The notes: generated from the letters alone by a model not told the origin. Numbered from the stretch's first letter, positions 1 through 9,687 are shown. The stretch is 37,019 nt of DNA from an uncultured Brevundimonas sp. (GCF_937863155.1 NZ_CALMFB010000063.1:1-37019), one strand, 5' to 3'. Numbers and translations are program-made.

Positions 1-68
1 CGGCGGGCGCCGCCAGCGACGTGGCCCGCGACGGGCGACGCCGTCTGTCGTCCATTCTCTTTTCCTGA
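1..68 (+). CDS. Thioredoxin-family co-chaperone (CnoX/YbbN-like), C-terminal end only
   Basis: The window opens inside a reading frame (codons starting at position 3) that runs to a TGA at 66-68. The last residues read DVARDGRRRLSSILFS, which resembles the conserved end of CnoX/YbbN proteins (thioredoxin fold plus TPR repeats), where an RRxLSxLLF-type helix closes the protein. The gene after it, a LON-domain protein, is a frequent neighbour of this thioredoxin in Alphaproteobacteria, which supports the call. Only about 21 codons are visible, so it rests on a short tail plus context. The stop lies 13 bases before the next start, suggesting co-transcription. Confidence 0.5.
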   Translation, partial: AGAASDVARDGRRRLSSILFS

Positions 69-81
69 CGGAGTCCCCCGC

Positions 82-732
82 GTGGCCCAGGGCTATGTGA
101 AGGCGTCGGACCTGCCGCAGGTGATCCCGATCTTCCCTTTGGCCGGGGCCATCGTGCTGCCGCGCGGGCAACTGCCGCTGAACATTTTCGAGCCGCGCTA
201 TCTGAACATGGTCGATGACGCCATGGCCGGGGACCGGATCATCGGCATGATCCAGCCCACGGGGCCGTCGCTGGATGCGCCGGCCCTGTCGGCCGTCGGC
301 TGCGCCGGGCGGATCACCAGTTTCGCCGAGACGTCCGATGGCCGGTATCTGATCACCCTGACCGGCGTGTGCCGCTTTCGCGTGGTGGCCGAACTGGACG
401 GGCGCACCCCCTATCGTCAGGTGCGGGCGGCCTTCGCCCCGTTCGAGGCCGATCTGACGCCGCCGGAAGGCGAGGGCGATTTCGACCGGCCGGGCTTTCT
501 GGACGCCCTGCGGCGCTATCTGACTCATCGCGGCCTGGACGTCGATTGGGACGCGGCCGAGGGGGCGCCGGTCGAGGCCCTGGTCAACAGCCTGACCATG
601 GCCCTGCCGTTCGAGGCGGCCGAGAAACAGGCCCTGCTGGAGGCCGCCGACATCTGGGCCCGGGCGTCCGACCTGGCGGCCCTGCTGCGCATCGATGCGG
701 CGTCTTCGGACGACGACGGCCTGATCCAGTAG
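82..732 (+). CDS. Stand-alone LON substrate-binding domain protein
   Basis: A 216-residue protein made only of the N-terminal substrate-recognition (PUA-like) domain of Lon protease. It has neither the AAA+ ATPase nor the Ser-Lys peptidase domain. The signature is near the N-terminus: PIFPLAGAIVLPRGQLPLNI followed by FEPRYLNMVDDA at about residues 16-47, and GRITSFAETSDGRYLI around 75-90. The GTG start is favoured by a GGAG at 70-73. The exact job of these proteins is not settled; they are thought to bind unfolded protein or act with Lon or the neighbouring thioredoxin chaperone. It lies between the probable CnoX tail and a Trm112-like gene, a grouping known from other Alphaproteobacteria. 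Family call is firm, function is not. Confidence 0.88.
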   Translation: MAQGYVKASDLPQVIPIFPLAGAIVLPRGQLPLNIFEPRYLNMVDDAMAGDRIIGMIQPTGPSLDAPALSAVGCAGRITSFAETSDGRYLITLTGVCRFRVVAELDGRTPYRQVRAAFAPFEADLTPPEGEGDFDRPGFLDALRRYLTHRGLDVDWDAAEGAPVEALVNSLTMALPFEAAEKQALLEAADIWARASDLAALLRIDAASSDDDGLIQ

Positions 733-771
733 TCTGGCGCGTGGCGCACGCGCCCGGTACAAGGTCAGATC

Positions 772-966
772 ATGAGCGACGCCTTCAACACCCCGGTCAC
801 AGTCGATCCGCGCCTGCTGGAGGTTCTGGTGTGCCCGGTCACGCGCGGCCCCCTGACCTGGGACCGGACCCGAAACGAATTGGTTTCAAAGGGCGCCAAA
901 CTGGCCTATCCGATCCGCGACGGCGTGCCGATCATGCTGCCGGAAGAGGCGCGGACGCTCGACTGA
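772..966 (+). CDS. Trm112 family protein (UPF0434)
   Basis: A 64-residue protein with the Trm112/UPF0434 pattern: [16 protein letters not shown] near residues 15-30 and [12 protein letters not shown] near 45-57. In eukaryotes and archaea Trm112 is a zinc-binding partner that activates methyltransferases acting on tRNA, rRNA and release factors. The bacterial members are presumed to be similar small partners. The first knuckle reads CPVT rather than CPxC, so the classical zinc site is incomplete, which to my knowledge is common in alphaproteobacterial members. An AAGGT lies about 8 bases before the ATG. It converges on the UbiH-family gene, with 12 bases between the stop codons. Confidence 0.85.
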   Translation: MSDAFNTPVTVDPRLLEVLVCPVTRGPLTWDRTRNELVSKGAKLAYPIRDGVPIMLPEEARTLD

Positions 967-978
967 TCCGGCAGGGTC

Positions 979-2229
979 TCAGACCCGCTCGCCCCGCAGC
1001 AATCTGGGCAGGTCGCCTGTCGCCCCGCCCGCCTCGTGCATGAAGGCGCGGCGCAGCGGGGCGATGCGGTTGACCGCCGCCAGGCCCAGGCCGCGCGCCA
1101 GCCGCACCGGCGCGATGTCGTTCGAGAACAGCCGCACGAAGGCGTCGAACCCCGCCGCCAGGGCCGTATTGTCGAACCGGCGCCAGCGGGCGTAGCGGTC
1201 CAGCACCGTCTCGGCGCCGATATCCTCGCCGTTGCGGGCGGCCTGGATCAGCACCTCGGCCAGGGCCGCGGCGTCCTTCAGCCCCATGTTCAGCCCCTGG
1301 CCCGCCACCGGGTGCACCCCGTGGGCCGCGTCGCCGATCAGGGCGATGCGCGGCGCCGTCAGCTGTTCGGCCAGCGACAGCGACAGCGGATAGACGAAGC
1401 GCGGCCCCTGCACCGTCACGGCGCCCAGGAAGTCGCCGAACCGCCGCATCAGATGGGCGTGAAAGGCGTCGTCCGACGCGGCCTTCAGGGCCTCGGCCCT
1501 GCGGGTGCTTTCGGTCCAGACCAGGCTGGCGCGCCGGTCGGTCAGGGGCAGGATGGCGAAGGGGCCGTCGGGCAGGAAATATTCGTGCGCCACATTGCCG
1601 TGGTCGCGGTCCATGCCGACCGTGGCCACCACGCCCGACTGGCCATAGCCCCACCCCAGGGTCTGGATGCCCGCCGACGCCCGCACGCGCGAGCCGCGCC
1701 CCTCGGCCCCGACCACCAGCGGCGCCGACAGCCGCGATCCGTCGCCCAGCACCACCGTGGCCCGTCCGGCGTCGGTTTCGACGGCCGCGACGCTGGCGGG
1801 CGCCCGCACGTCCAGGCCCGCGCGCGCCACCGCCTCGGCCAGGGCGGCGCGGATGCGGCGGTTCTCGATCATATAGCCCAAGGGCTCGCCATCGGTGCGA
1901 TCGGCGATCTCGTCGGCGTCAAAGCGCAGGAAGGCGGGCGAGGGCGGGGCGCTGGCCGCGCCGGGGCGGCGGCCGTCGGTCACCAGGATGCGATCCATCC
2001 GACAGGCGTGCGGTCGCAAACTGTCGCCCAGGCCCAGGGCGTCCAGCATGCGGAAGGTGGAAAAGGCGATGGCCGTCGATCGTCCGTCGAAGGTCGGGGC
2101 CAGCTGGGCGTCGAACGGCTGGGGATCGACCATGACCACCTTCAGCCCGCCCTGGGCCGCGGCCAGGCCGAAACTGGCTCCCGCCAATCCGGCCCCGGCG
2201 ATGACGATGTCGTAGCGTTCGCTGCTCAT
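979..2229 (-). CDS. UbiH/UbiF/COQ6-family FAD-dependent hydroxylase
   Basis: A 416-residue flavoprotein monooxygenase of the ubiquinone-biosynthesis family. The N-terminus carries the FAD-binding fold DIVIAGAGLAGASFGLA (GxGxxG at about 11-16). The second FAD motif, GDAAHGVHPVAGQGLNMGLK, lies in the last third. These enzymes hydroxylate the aromatic ring of ubiquinone precursors using O2 and NAD(P)H at the inner membrane. The sequence does not show which ring position is attacked, so UbiH, UbiF, UbiI or the broader UbiL class remain possible. Length is normal. The ATG at 2229 starts MSSERYDIVIAG, placing the first beta strand where expected. It diverges from ftsK across about 150 bases. Confidence 0.88.
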   Translation of the reverse strand: MSSERYDIVIAGAGLAGASFGLAAAQGGLKVVMVDPQPFDAQLAPTFDGRSTAIAFSTFRMLDALGLGDSLRPHACRMDRILVTDGRRPGAASAPPSPAFLRFDADEIADRTDGEPLGYMIENRRIRAALAEAVARAGLDVRAPASVAAVETDAGRATVVLGDGSRLSAPLVVGAEGRGSRVRASAGIQTLGWGYGQSGVVATVGMDRDHGNVAHEYFLPDGPFAILPLTDRRASLVWTESTRRAEALKAASDDAFHAHLMRRFGDFLGAVTVQGPRFVYPLSLSLAEQLTAPRIALIGDAAHGVHPVAGQGLNMGLKDAAALAEVLIQAARNGEDIGAETVLDRYARWRRFDNTALAAGFDAFVRLFSNDIAPVRLARGLGLAAVNRIAPLRRAFMHEAGGATGDLPRLLRGERV

Positions 2230-2377
2230 GGCCCTTCATCGCGCCGACGACGGGCCAGGTAAAGCGGCGGGTCGTCGCAACAGATCGCTTCGGACGCCGT
2301 CCGTGGTGAACAACCCCTTAACCCTGTGCGGGCGATGATGGGTCCGAGACCTGTCTTCATCGGAGCGTTCGCCGCCC

Positions 2378-4771
2378 ATGTCCGCCGCCCTCGCCCTCGG
2401 CCGCCAGGCCTGGATCAGCGCCCGCATCCTGTGGGGCGCGCCGGTCGCCGTGCGGTTCCGGGGCATGCTGCAGGCCCTGCTGGCGGCGCTGCTGCTGGCG
2501 GCCATGGCGTCGTGGAATCCGGCCGACCCCAGCTGGAACGCGGCCTCTAGCCAGCCGCCGACCAACTGGCTGGGCGGTTCGGGCGCGGTCTTCGCCGACA
2601 TCGCCATGCAGTCGCTGGGCCTGACCGCCTGGATCGCCGCCCTGGTCACCGGCGCCTTCGGCCTGGCCCTGGCCCTGGGCGACATGATGATGGAGCGGCT
2701 GAAGCCCACGCCGCTGAAGACCCTATCGGCCGCCCTGGGCGTGCTGATCCTGGCTGGCGCCCTGTCGGCGGCGCCCCCGGCGGCGGCCTGGCCCCTGGCG
2801 TCCGGCCTGGGCGGCCTGTGGGGCGACGCCGTGGCGGGCCTGTGCGCCGGCGGTCTGTCGGCCCTGGGCCTGCCGGGCGCGCGCTGGGTCGTGTGCGCCG
2901 TCTTCGCCGTCGCGGGCCTGTGGGCCCTGGGTTACGCCATCGGCCTCAGGGTCTCGGACGTGTCGGACGCCGCCGCCTGGCGCCGCGCCCCCTCTGACCC
3001 GCGTCCGGCGCCCGCGCCCAAGCCCCGGCCCAAGGCGGCCGCGCCGCGCCGCGCCCGGCTGGACCTGCCGACCGAGGCCGACGAGGGTTCGGTCGAGACC
3101 GACGACCTGCCGCCGTGGGAAGACGATCCGGCCCCTGTTTCCTCAGCGCCCGCCGCGCGTCGCGGCCCGGCCGAGGTCGAGCCCAAGGTGGCCGCCGCCA
3201 AGACGCCGAAAGCCCGCAAGGTCGACGACCGCCAGTCCGCCTTCGACTTCGGCGGGTCAGAGGGCGGCTTCGACCTGCCGTCCCTGGGCATTCTGGCCAA
3301 GCCCCAGACCCGCGCCGCCTCGGTCGACGAGGACGCCCTGAAGCAGAACGCCAAGATGCTGGAAGGCGTGCTGCAGGAATTCGGCGTGCGCGGCGTGATC
3401 GACCAGATACGCCCCGGCCCCGTCGTCACCCTGTATGAACTGGTCCCGGCGCCCGGCGTGAAGCATGGCCGCGTCGTGGCCCTGGCCGACGACATCGCCC
3501 GGTCGATGTCGGCCCGCGCCTGTCGCATCAGCGTGGTTCAGGGTCGCAACGCCATCGGCATCGAACTGCCCAATGTGAAGCGCGAGACGGTCTATCTGCG
3601 CGACCTCTTGGCGTCCGGCGAATACGACAAGCCGGCGCACCTGCTGCCCCTGGCCCTGGGCGAGACCATAGGCGGCGAACCCTATGTCGCCGACCTGGCG
3701 CGCATGCCGCACCTGCTGATCGCCGGCACCACCGGATCGGGCAAGTCGGTGGGGGTCAACGCCATGATCCTGTCGATCCTGTACAAGCTGACGCCCGAAC
3801 AGTGCCGCTTCATCATGATCGACCCCAAGATGCTGGAGCTGTCGGTCTATGACGGCATTCCGCACCTGCTCAGCCCCGTCGTCACCGATCCCAAGAAGGC
3901 CGTCGTGGCCCTGAAATGGACGGTGCGCGAGATGGAGGACCGCTATCGCCGCATGTCCAAGCTGGGGGTGCGCAACATCGCCAGCTATAATGAGCGCGCG
4001 CGCGAGGCCCAGGCCAAGGGCGAGCATTTCGAGCGCACGGTCCAGACCGGCTTCGACGACGCCGGGCGTCCGATCTACGAGAGCGAGAAGATCCGCCCCG
4101 AACCCATGCCCTATCTGGTCGTGGTGATGGACGAGATGGCCGATTTGATGCTGGTCGCGGGCAAGGACGTCGAGGGCGCGGTCCAGCGTCTGGCCCAGAT
4201 GGCCCGCGCCGCCGGCATCCACCTGATCATGGCGACGCAACGCCCATCGGTGGACGTCATCACCGGCACCATCAAGGCGAACTTCCCGACCCGGATCTCC
4301 TTCCAGGTCACGTCCAAGATCGACAGCCGCACCATCCTGGGCGAACAGGGCGGCGAGCAGCTGCTGGGCCAGGGCGACATGCTCTATATGGCCGGCGGCG
4401 GCCGCATCACCCGCCTGCATGGTCCGTTTGTGACGGATCACGAGGTCGAACAGGTCTGCGCCCATCTGCGGGCGCAAGGCTCGCCCGACTATCTGGAGGC
4501 CATCACCGACGGCGGCGATGAAGACGAAGGCGGCGACGACTTCGGCGGCGGCGAGGGCGGCGGCGGGTCTGGCGACGACCTGTACGACCGCGCCGTGGCC
4601 GTGGTCACCCGCGACCGCAAGGCGTCCACCTCTTATGTCCAGCGCCGGCTGCAGATCGGCTACAACCGCGCCGCCAGCCTGATCGAGCGAATGGAGAAGG
4701 AAGGCGTGGTCACCCCCGCCAACCATTCCGGCAAGCGCGAAGTCCTGGCCGGTCCGCCGCCCATTGTTTAG
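2378..4771 (+). CDS. ftsK: DNA translocase FtsK
   Basis: A 797-residue FtsK/SpoIIIE translocase, which pumps chromosomal DNA through the closing septum toward dif and activates XerCD. About four hydrophobic segments fill the first 195 residues, followed by a short Pro/Ala/Lys-rich linker (about 200-310), far shorter than in E. coli FtsK. The motor has Walker A GTTGSGKS at 450-457 and Walker B ending in Asp-Glu at 585-586 ([11 protein letters not shown]). The gamma winged helix that reads KOPS sites is the C-terminal part (about 735-797, with [20 protein letters not shown]). An unusual Gly/Asp/Glu-rich stretch (711-734) separates motor and gamma. No strong Shine-Dalgarno sequence is seen; the ATG is chosen because it places all membrane segments in frame. 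Confidence 0.97.
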   Translation: MSAALALGRQAWISARILWGAPVAVRFRGMLQALLAALLLAAMASWNPADPSWNAASSQPPTNWLGGSGAVFADIAMQSLGLTAWIAALVTGAFGLALALGDMMMERLKPTPLKTLSAALGVLILAGALSAAPPAAAWPLASGLGGLWGDAVAGLCAGGLSALGLPGARWVVCAVFAVAGLWALGYAIGLRVSDVSDAAAWRRAPSDPRPAPAPKPRPKAAAPRRARLDLPTEADEGSVETDDLPPWEDDPAPVSSAPAARRGPAEVEPKVAAAKTPKARKVDDRQSAFDFGGSEGGFDLPSLGILAKPQTRAASVDEDALKQNAKMLEGVLQEFGVRGVIDQIRPGPVVTLYELVPAPGVKHGRVVALADDIARSMSARACRISVVQGRNAIGIELPNVKRETVYLRDLLASGEYDKPAHLLPLALGETIGGEPYVADLARMPHLLIAGTTGSGKSVGVNAMILSILYKLTPEQCRFIMIDPKMLELSVYDGIPHLLSPVVTDPKKAVVALKWTVREMEDRYRRMSKLGVRNIASYNERAREAQAKGEHFERTVQTGFDDAGRPIYESEKIRPEPMPYLVVVMDEMADLMLVAGKDVEGAVQRLAQMARAAGIHLIMATQRPSVDVITGTIKANFPTRISFQVTSKIDSRTILGEQGGEQLLGQGDMLYMAGGGRITRLHGPFVTDHEVEQVCAHLRAQGSPDYLEAITDGGDEDEGGDDFGGGEGGGGSGDDLYDRAVAVVTRDRKASTSYVQRRLQIGYNRAASLIERMEKEGVVTPANHSGKREVLAGPPPIV

Positions 4772-4772
4772 G

Positions 4773-4902
4773 GCGCTAACGCTCGCGACGCGGTCGCTCG
4801 CTGCTTTTTGCCCTGCCGTTCGCGCCGCGGGCGCTCTCTGCTTGAGGGCGGGTTTCTTGCCCTAACGCTCACGATCCGGTCTTTCGCGGCTTGAGGGCGG
4901 GG
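4773..4902. repeat. GCGCTAACGCT-type intergenic hairpin repeat, two copies plus a fragment
   Basis: Just after the ftsK stop a unit starting GCGCTAACGCTCGCGAC and ending GCTCGCTGCTTTTTG spans 4773-4810. A related unit starting CCTAACGCTCACGATC and ending GGCTTGAGGGCGGGG spans 4861-4902. Between them, 4831-4853 holds only the tail (CGCTCTCTGCTTGAGGGCGGG). A third full relative lies at 25661-25706 behind the universal stress gene. Each can fold into a hairpin, and the first is followed by five T. The repeats sit between convergent genes, so they may act as transcription terminators. The ends are approximate. Confidence 0.6.
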
Positions 4903-4944
4903 ACGTGCGGCAACGCCGATAATCCCCGCCGCGCGTCAGCAGGT

Positions 4945-6567
4945 TCAGCAGTCGCCGGCGGGGGCGCCCATGACGCGATAGACCGGGGCGGTCCGGTCCT
5001 CGCCGACCGGGATCAGGCCGACGTGGACGTGGCTGCCGACGGAATCCGGCTCCAGCGAGGCGGCGATGACCGAGGCCAGGGGCTGATCCATCGGCGCCCA
5101 GCGCCAGCCTTCGGCCACTGCGATGCGCCGGGTTTCCAGCCGCACTTCCAGCGCGCCGGTCAGGGTGCTGGCCTCGCGCGTGGCGCGGGTGATGGGCTGG
5201 GTGCGGGTGACGTCGAAGGCCTCGACCTCCAGCGTCTGCGGCCGGGCGGCGCACAGGCGCGCGCCCTTGATCGACAGCGCCTCGATGGCCGAGGCGGCCT
5301 CGGGCGCCAGCAGATAGCCGCGCGGACGCGGACGGCTTTCGGTCACACGCAGATGGCGCGAATCGCGCAGCTCGATCGCCTCGACGCTGGGTTCACCCGT
5401 CTGGGCGTCCATCAGATGCAGTTCGGCGGGCAGAACCTCCGGCTCGAACACCACCGCCACCGGCTCCTGACTGGCGGCCAGGGCGACGCGGGCGTCGGCC
5501 ACCGTGCGGCGCAGGGCGGCGGGGTCGTTCGCCGCCGCCTCCATGGCCCCGGCCGCCGCCAGATAGTGGCTGGCCACGCGGCGCTGGAAGGCGTCGCGAT
5601 CCCCGCCCGCCCGCGATTCCAGCAGGATGGAGATGGCGCCGGTCAGGCCATAGTAGTTGCGCGAAATCCCCGGCGCCGTGCCGCCGGTCACCAGGGGGCC
5701 GGCGGGCGGCATGCCGCTGAGATAGACCGCCGAACTCAGCGTCGATCCTTCCAGCCGCGCCGCCATCGCCGGCAGGAAGGCGGATCGCGCCAGGGCGCTG
5801 ACCTCGGCCGGCACGGCGGCATGGGTGGCGTCCAGCATGGTCTGATCGGCGGCCGCCAGGCGCCCGAACCGGCGCAGCGGCCCCGTGGCGCCGTACTCAT
5901 GCGCATCCACCACCAGATCGGGCGGCAGGCGGGTCATGGCCGTCTGAACGCCACGCGTCTCGGGCAGGGTGGCGATCAGGTGGTCGCGGTTCATGTCGTA
6001 GTCCAGGCCCGTACGGCGCTGGAAGGCGGCGGCCCCGTCGGGGTTGGCGCGCGGCACGACGACCACGGTGATCCGGTCCAGCAGGGCCGCGAACTCGCCA
6101 TCCGCCAGGGCCGAGGCCAGGGCCAGCATGGCCTCGCCGCCGGCCGGTTCATTGCCGTGCTGCTGGCCGATCAGCCAGACCACCGGCCGGTCCAGCCGGG
6201 CGATGGCGTCGATGTCCTGATGACCCTCGGCGGTGAAGACCAGCCAAGGGATGTCGCGGTCCTGGGCCGTGCGGCCCAGCGATCCCAGATAGACGCCCGG
6301 AACCCGCGCCTTGATGGCCGCCAGATGCGCCTCCATTTCGGCCTGGCTGGTGAAGTCGGTGCGGCCCGGCGCCAGACCCGGCGCATTCATGGCGATGGCG
6401 ACATCGCCCAGACGGGCCAGGACGGCGGCCGGCTGGCGATAGGGGGCGGGCCGTTCGGCGGCCGCAGGGGTCTGGGTCGGCGCCAGAGCCTGGGCCTGAG
6501 CTTGGGCCGAGGTGGGCATGAATCCCATCACCAGGCCGATGGCCGTCCAGCATTGCAGCGTCCGCAT
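4945..6567 (-). CDS. Secreted M14-family zinc carboxypeptidase-like protein
   Basis: A 540-residue exported protein. The start at 6567 is chosen because a GGGGGAG box lies 8 bases upstream and the protein then begins with a signal peptide (basic MRTLQCW, a hydrophobic core, an AQA-type cleavage site near residue 23-25). Longer in-frame extension upstream would run into the divergent gene. The M14 zinc ligands are visible: His137 and Glu140 in GQQHGNEPAGGE, and His223 in VVDAHEYGATG. NPDG (176-179) and DMNRDH (191-196) are typical substrate-pocket motifs. A likely catalytic Glu is in ISILLESRAGG. The C-terminal half looks like an accessory beta domain. It should act in the periplasm or outside on peptides or peptidoglycan fragments; the substrate is unknown. 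Confidence 0.85.
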   Translation of the reverse strand: MRTLQCWTAIGLVMGFMPTSAQAQAQALAPTQTPAAAERPAPYRQPAAVLARLGDVAIAMNAPGLAPGRTDFTSQAEMEAHLAAIKARVPGVYLGSLGRTAQDRDIPWLVFTAEGHQDIDAIARLDRPVVWLIGQQHGNEPAGGEAMLALASALADGEFAALLDRITVVVVPRANPDGAAAFQRRTGLDYDMNRDHLIATLPETRGVQTAMTRLPPDLVVDAHEYGATGPLRRFGRLAAADQTMLDATHAAVPAEVSALARSAFLPAMAARLEGSTLSSAVYLSGMPPAGPLVTGGTAPGISRNYYGLTGAISILLESRAGGDRDAFQRRVASHYLAAAGAMEAAANDPAALRRTVADARVALAASQEPVAVVFEPEVLPAELHLMDAQTGEPSVEAIELRDSRHLRVTESRPRPRGYLLAPEAASAIEALSIKGARLCAARPQTLEVEAFDVTRTQPITRATREASTLTGALEVRLETRRIAVAEGWRWAPMDQPLASVIAASLEPDSVGSHVHVGLIPVGEDRTAPVYRVMGAPAGDC

Positions 6568-6724
6568 CCGCGTTTCTCCCCCAAAAGATGGTTGTTCAAC
6601 GGTCGTAATCGGCGTTTCCGTCGCGCGCCAGCCCATCCGACCGTCCCGACCGCGCGCCGACATGACCCTCTGGAGCCTGCACCGCCACCTGGGGTAAGCA
6701 TGGGGGGCAAGGAGACCACGCTTC

Positions 6725-8329
6725 ATGACCGACACCGCCCTTCCCGGCCTGTTCCTGGGCCAGAGCCTGGCCGACGACGGCGCCCAGCCCCAGGTGCTGC
6801 GCTTCGACCGCGCCAACCGGCACGGCGTGGTGGCCGGCGCCACCGGCACGGGCAAGACGGTGACACTGCAGATCATGGCCCAGGGGTTTTCGGACGCCGG
6901 CGTGCCGGTCTTCTGCGCCGATGTGAAGGGCGACCTGTCGGGCATCAGCCAGGCCGGATCGCCGAATGAGAAACTGCTGGCCCGCGCCGCCGACATGGGG
7001 CTGACGCTGAACCCGCGCGCCGCCCCGACCGTCTTCTGGGATCTGTATGGGCAAAGGGGCCACCCCATCCGCACCACGGTCAGCGAGATCGGCCCCTTGC
7101 TGCTGGCGCGGATGCTGGACTTGAACGAGGTGCAGGAGGGCGTGCTGTCGGTCGCCTTCCACGTCGCGGACCAGGAGGGCCTGCTGCTGCTGGACCTGGA
7201 CGATCTGCGCAGCCTCCTGGCCTATGTGGGCGAGAACGCCGAGCGGATCGGCCGCGAGGTCGGCAATGTCGCCCCCGTCTCCATCGCCGCCATCCAGCGG
7301 TCCCTGCTCCAGCTGGAGCAACAGGGCGGCAAGGCCTTCTTCGGCGAACCGGCCCTGCGGCTGGAGGACATGATGCGGACGGGCCTGGACGGCCGGGGCC
7401 AGGTCAATGTGCTGGCGGCGGACAAGTTGATGTCCAGCCCGCGCCTGTACGCCGCCTTCCTGCTGTGGCTGCTGTCGGAACTGTTCGAACAGCTGCCCGA
7501 GATCGGCGACCCGGAGAAGCCGCGCCTGGTCTTCTTCTTCGACGAAGCCCACCTGCTGTTCCGCGACGCGCCCAAGGCCCTGTTGGAAAAGGTCGAACAG
7601 GTCGTCCGCCTGATCCGCTCCAAGGGCGTCGGCGTCTATTTCATCACCCAGAACCCGGCCGACATTCCCGACAGCGTCCTGGCCCAGCTGGGCAACCGCA
7701 TCCAGCATGCGCTGCGCGCCTACACCCCCGCCGAACAGCGCGGCCTGAAGGCGGCGTCGGAAAGCTTCCGCGCCAACCCCGCCTTCAACACCGCCGAGGC
7801 CATCCAGGCCCTGGGCGTGGGCGAGGCGGTGGTTTCAATCCTGGACGAAAAGGGCGCGCCCAGCGTGGTCGCCCGCACCCGCATCCGTCCGCCCGAGTCG
7901 CGCCTGGGCCCGGCCACCGACGCCGAGCGCGCCCAGACCCTGGCCGCCAGCCCCGTGCGCGGCCTGTATGACACGCCGGTCAACAGCGAGTCGGCGCACG
8001 AGATCCTGACCGGCCGGCGCGAGGACGCCCAGGCCGCCGATCTGAAGGCCCGCGCCGACGCCCAGGCGCAGGAAGAGGCCGAGGCCGAAGCCAAGGCCCA
8101 GGCCAAGGCCGACGCCCAGGCGGAAAAGGCGGCCCAGACCGCGGCCCGCGCCGCCGAACGCGACCGCCTGGCCCGCGAACGCGCCGCCGCCCGCACGGCC
8201 CCCCGCGCCCGCGCCTCGAACCGCCAGACGCCGATGGAGGCCCTGACCAAATCGGTGCTGCGCACGGCGGGATCGACCCTGACCCGCGAAATCCTGCGCG
8301 GCGTGCTGGGCGGGATGAAGCGGCGCTGA
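6725..8329 (+). CDS. HerA/FtsK-like ATPase, DUF853 (YjgR) family
   Basis: A 534-residue P-loop ATPase of the DUF853 family, related to the HerA helicase C-terminal domain. Walker A is GATGTGKT at 38-45, and Walker B is [11 protein letters not shown] about two thirds along, followed by [14 protein letters not shown], a typical sensor region. Between about residues 430 and 500 the chain becomes an Ala/Gln/Lys/Glu-rich, almost certainly helical stretch. A short conserved end ([20 protein letters not shown]) follows, likely the family signature. The start has a good AAGGAG 9 bases upstream. The cellular role of the family is not established; a DNA-translocating or membrane-peptide role is only inference. 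No NurA-like partner gene is beside it. Confidence 0.88.
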   Translation: MTDTALPGLFLGQSLADDGAQPQVLRFDRANRHGVVAGATGTGKTVTLQIMAQGFSDAGVPVFCADVKGDLSGISQAGSPNEKLLARAADMGLTLNPRAAPTVFWDLYGQRGHPIRTTVSEIGPLLLARMLDLNEVQEGVLSVAFHVADQEGLLLLDLDDLRSLLAYVGENAERIGREVGNVAPVSIAAIQRSLLQLEQQGGKAFFGEPALRLEDMMRTGLDGRGQVNVLAADKLMSSPRLYAAFLLWLLSELFEQLPEIGDPEKPRLVFFFDEAHLLFRDAPKALLEKVEQVVRLIRSKGVGVYFITQNPADIPDSVLAQLGNRIQHALRAYTPAEQRGLKAASESFRANPAFNTAEAIQALGVGEAVVSILDEKGAPSVVARTRIRPPESRLGPATDAERAQTLAASPVRGLYDTPVNSESAHEILTGRREDAQAADLKARADAQAQEEAEAEAKAQAKADAQAEKAAQTAARAAERDRLARERAAARTAPRARASNRQTPMEALTKSVLRTAGSTLTREILRGVLGGMKRR

Positions 8330-8335
8330 CCCGAT

Positions 8336-8489
8336 CCTTCTCCCCTTGCGGGAGAAGGTGGCCGAGCGCAGCGAGGTCGGATGAGGGGTCTCTCGGACCT
8401 GACCTTCAGCCTTCCGGGGGCGGCCACCTTCGGTGCGACCCCTCATCCGTCAGCCTTCGGCTGCCACCTTCTCCCGCAAGGGGAGAAGG
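8336..8489. repeat. Large imperfect intergenic palindrome (type 1)
   Basis: Two inverted arms, 8336-8390 and 8437-8489, fill the gap between the convergent stops of the DUF853 gene and holA. Both arms begin (read outward to inward) with CCTTCTCCCCTTGCGGGAGA plus AGGTGGC and end with CGGATGAGGGGTC, with a variable centre that is itself a small hairpin. Each arm can also fold alone (CTTCTCCC / GGGAGAAG). Elements of this sort are dispersed in many alphaproteobacterial genomes and probably help end transcription from both sides. Two other elements with the same plan but different sequence lie at 9550-9671 and 25709-25824. Confidence 0.85.
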
Positions 8490-8492
8490 ACG

Positions 8493-9545
8493 CTACAGCC
8501 CCAATCTCCGGGCCCGGCCCGCGATCTCCAGCAGCAGGCGCTCGGCGATCAGATGGTCGGGCGAGCCGGTGGTCTTGGTCGCCACATCGGCGGTGTTGAT
8601 GCTGTCCAACGCCTCGTCCAGGGCGTCCAGGCTCCAGTTTCGGGCCTGACGCAGCATTTCGGCCTCCTGTTTCCAGAAGACGCCGGCGGCCTTGGCCGCC
8701 TCCTTGGCCCCCGCGCCATTGGCCTGAAGCACGCCGATGCGACGCAGGCGGCCCAGGTGCAGCGCCGCCTGGCGCACGGCCATGACCGCCGATTCCCCTT
8801 CGGCCAGCGCCCGGCGCAGGCCCGCCTGAGCCGGGGCGGCCCGACCGCCGAAGGCCTGCAGCGCCGCATCCTGAAGCGAGGCGTCCGGTTCGACCCCCAG
8901 ATGCAGATCCAGCTCGTCCGCATCGATGGAACGGCCCGAGCCGGGGCCGATATACAGGGCCAGTCGCTCGATCTCCTGGCGCATCAGGCCGCGTTCGCGC
9001 GGCAGCCGGGCCACGAACCGTTCCAGGGCGTCGGAGGTCAGGCCCACCTTGTCTGCGGCCAGGGCCTCGCGCGTCATGCGCGCCATGTCGCCGACCTCGT
9101 CTTCGTAGCAGACGATGCCCGCCGCGCCGGGCGTGCCCTCCGCCGCCTTGCGCAAGGCCGAGTCGCGGCCCAGGCCCCCGGCCTCGATCACCAGCATGGC
9201 GTCGGGGTTGAAGCCCCCCGCCGCATGGGTCTTCAGCGCCCCGGCCAGCAGCTTGTCCACCGACGCCTTCTCCGCCGTCAGCCGCACCCGCACCAGGCGT
9301 CGGCCGCCGATCATCGACAGGGCGGTCAGGGCCTCTTCCAGCCGCGCCTCATCGCCGTCCACGTCGGCGTCGGTCAGAAGGGTGACGTTGAACGGGTCGT
9401 TCAGGTCCGGCGTGACGGTCCGGCACAGGATCTCGGCGCGTTCGGCCACGCCCGAGCGGTCCTTGCCGTGGATCACCACCGCCCGCACGGACGGATCGGG
9501 CGATTTCAGGAAACGATCTATTTCCGGACGCTTTGAGAGGTTCAT
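8493..9545 (-). CDS. holA: DNA polymerase III subunit delta
   Basis: A 350-residue HolA, the clamp-loader subunit that opens the beta sliding clamp. The family pattern is visible: AVVIHGKDRSGVAERAEILC near the N-terminus, RLVRVRLTAEKASVDKLLAG near 100, LMRQEIERLALYIGPG near 190, and DALDEALDSINTADVATKTT near the end. The start at 9545 is chosen because GGGGGAGGATCAG ends directly before the ATG and MNLSKRPEIDRFLKSPDP is a normal HolA beginning. It is the last gene of a leuS-lptE-holA order well known in Proteobacteria. Here, however, a 120-base palindrome separates it from lptE and contains its ribosome-binding site. Confidence 0.93.
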   Translation of the reverse strand: MNLSKRPEIDRFLKSPDPSVRAVVIHGKDRSGVAERAEILCRTVTPDLNDPFNVTLLTDADVDGDEARLEEALTALSMIGGRRLVRVRLTAEKASVDKLLAGALKTHAAGGFNPDAMLVIEAGGLGRDSALRKAAEGTPGAAGIVCYEDEVGDMARMTREALAADKVGLTSDALERFVARLPRERGLMRQEIERLALYIGPGSGRSIDADELDLHLGVEPDASLQDAALQAFGGRAAPAQAGLRRALAEGESAVMAVRQAALHLGRLRRIGVLQANGAGAKEAAKAAGVFWKQEAEMLRQARNWSLDALDEALDSINTADVATKTTGSPDHLIAERLLLEIAGRARRLGL

Positions 9546-9549
9546 CTGA

Positions 9550-9671
9550 TCCTCCCCCCTCGGGGGAGGGGGACCATGCGCCGCATGGTGGAGGGGGCAG
9601 AACACAGGCTGGAGCTTCTGGGGTTGGCCCCCTCCACCGCTTCGCGGTTCCCCTCCCCCGGCGGGGGAGGA
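9550..9671. repeat. Large imperfect intergenic palindrome (type 2)
   Basis: Inverted arms at 9550-9598 and 9627-9671, inside the leuS-lptE-holA run between lptE and holA. Outer ends read TCCTCCCCC...GGGGGAGG and inner ends GGTGGAGGGGGC, with a variable middle (CATGCGCCGCATG in one arm, CGCGAAGCG in the other). The plan is the same as the elements at 8336-8489 and 25709-25824: outer hairpin, variable hairpin, conserved inner block. The holA Shine-Dalgarno sequence lies in the outer edge of the left arm, so folding could hide it. TTTTT follows the right arm on the plus strand only. Confidence 0.82.
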
Positions 9672-9687
9672 TTTTTGCGGGCCGTCC

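Noticed and set aside
2318-2323. TTAACC as a CtrA half-site before ftsK (another at 36503)
   Set aside because: No second TTAA at the proper 7-base spacing; a single hexamer is too weak to call.
3257-4726. A 489-codon open frame antisense to ftsK
   Set aside because: Shadow of the motor domain; composition typical of antisense frames in GC-rich DNA.
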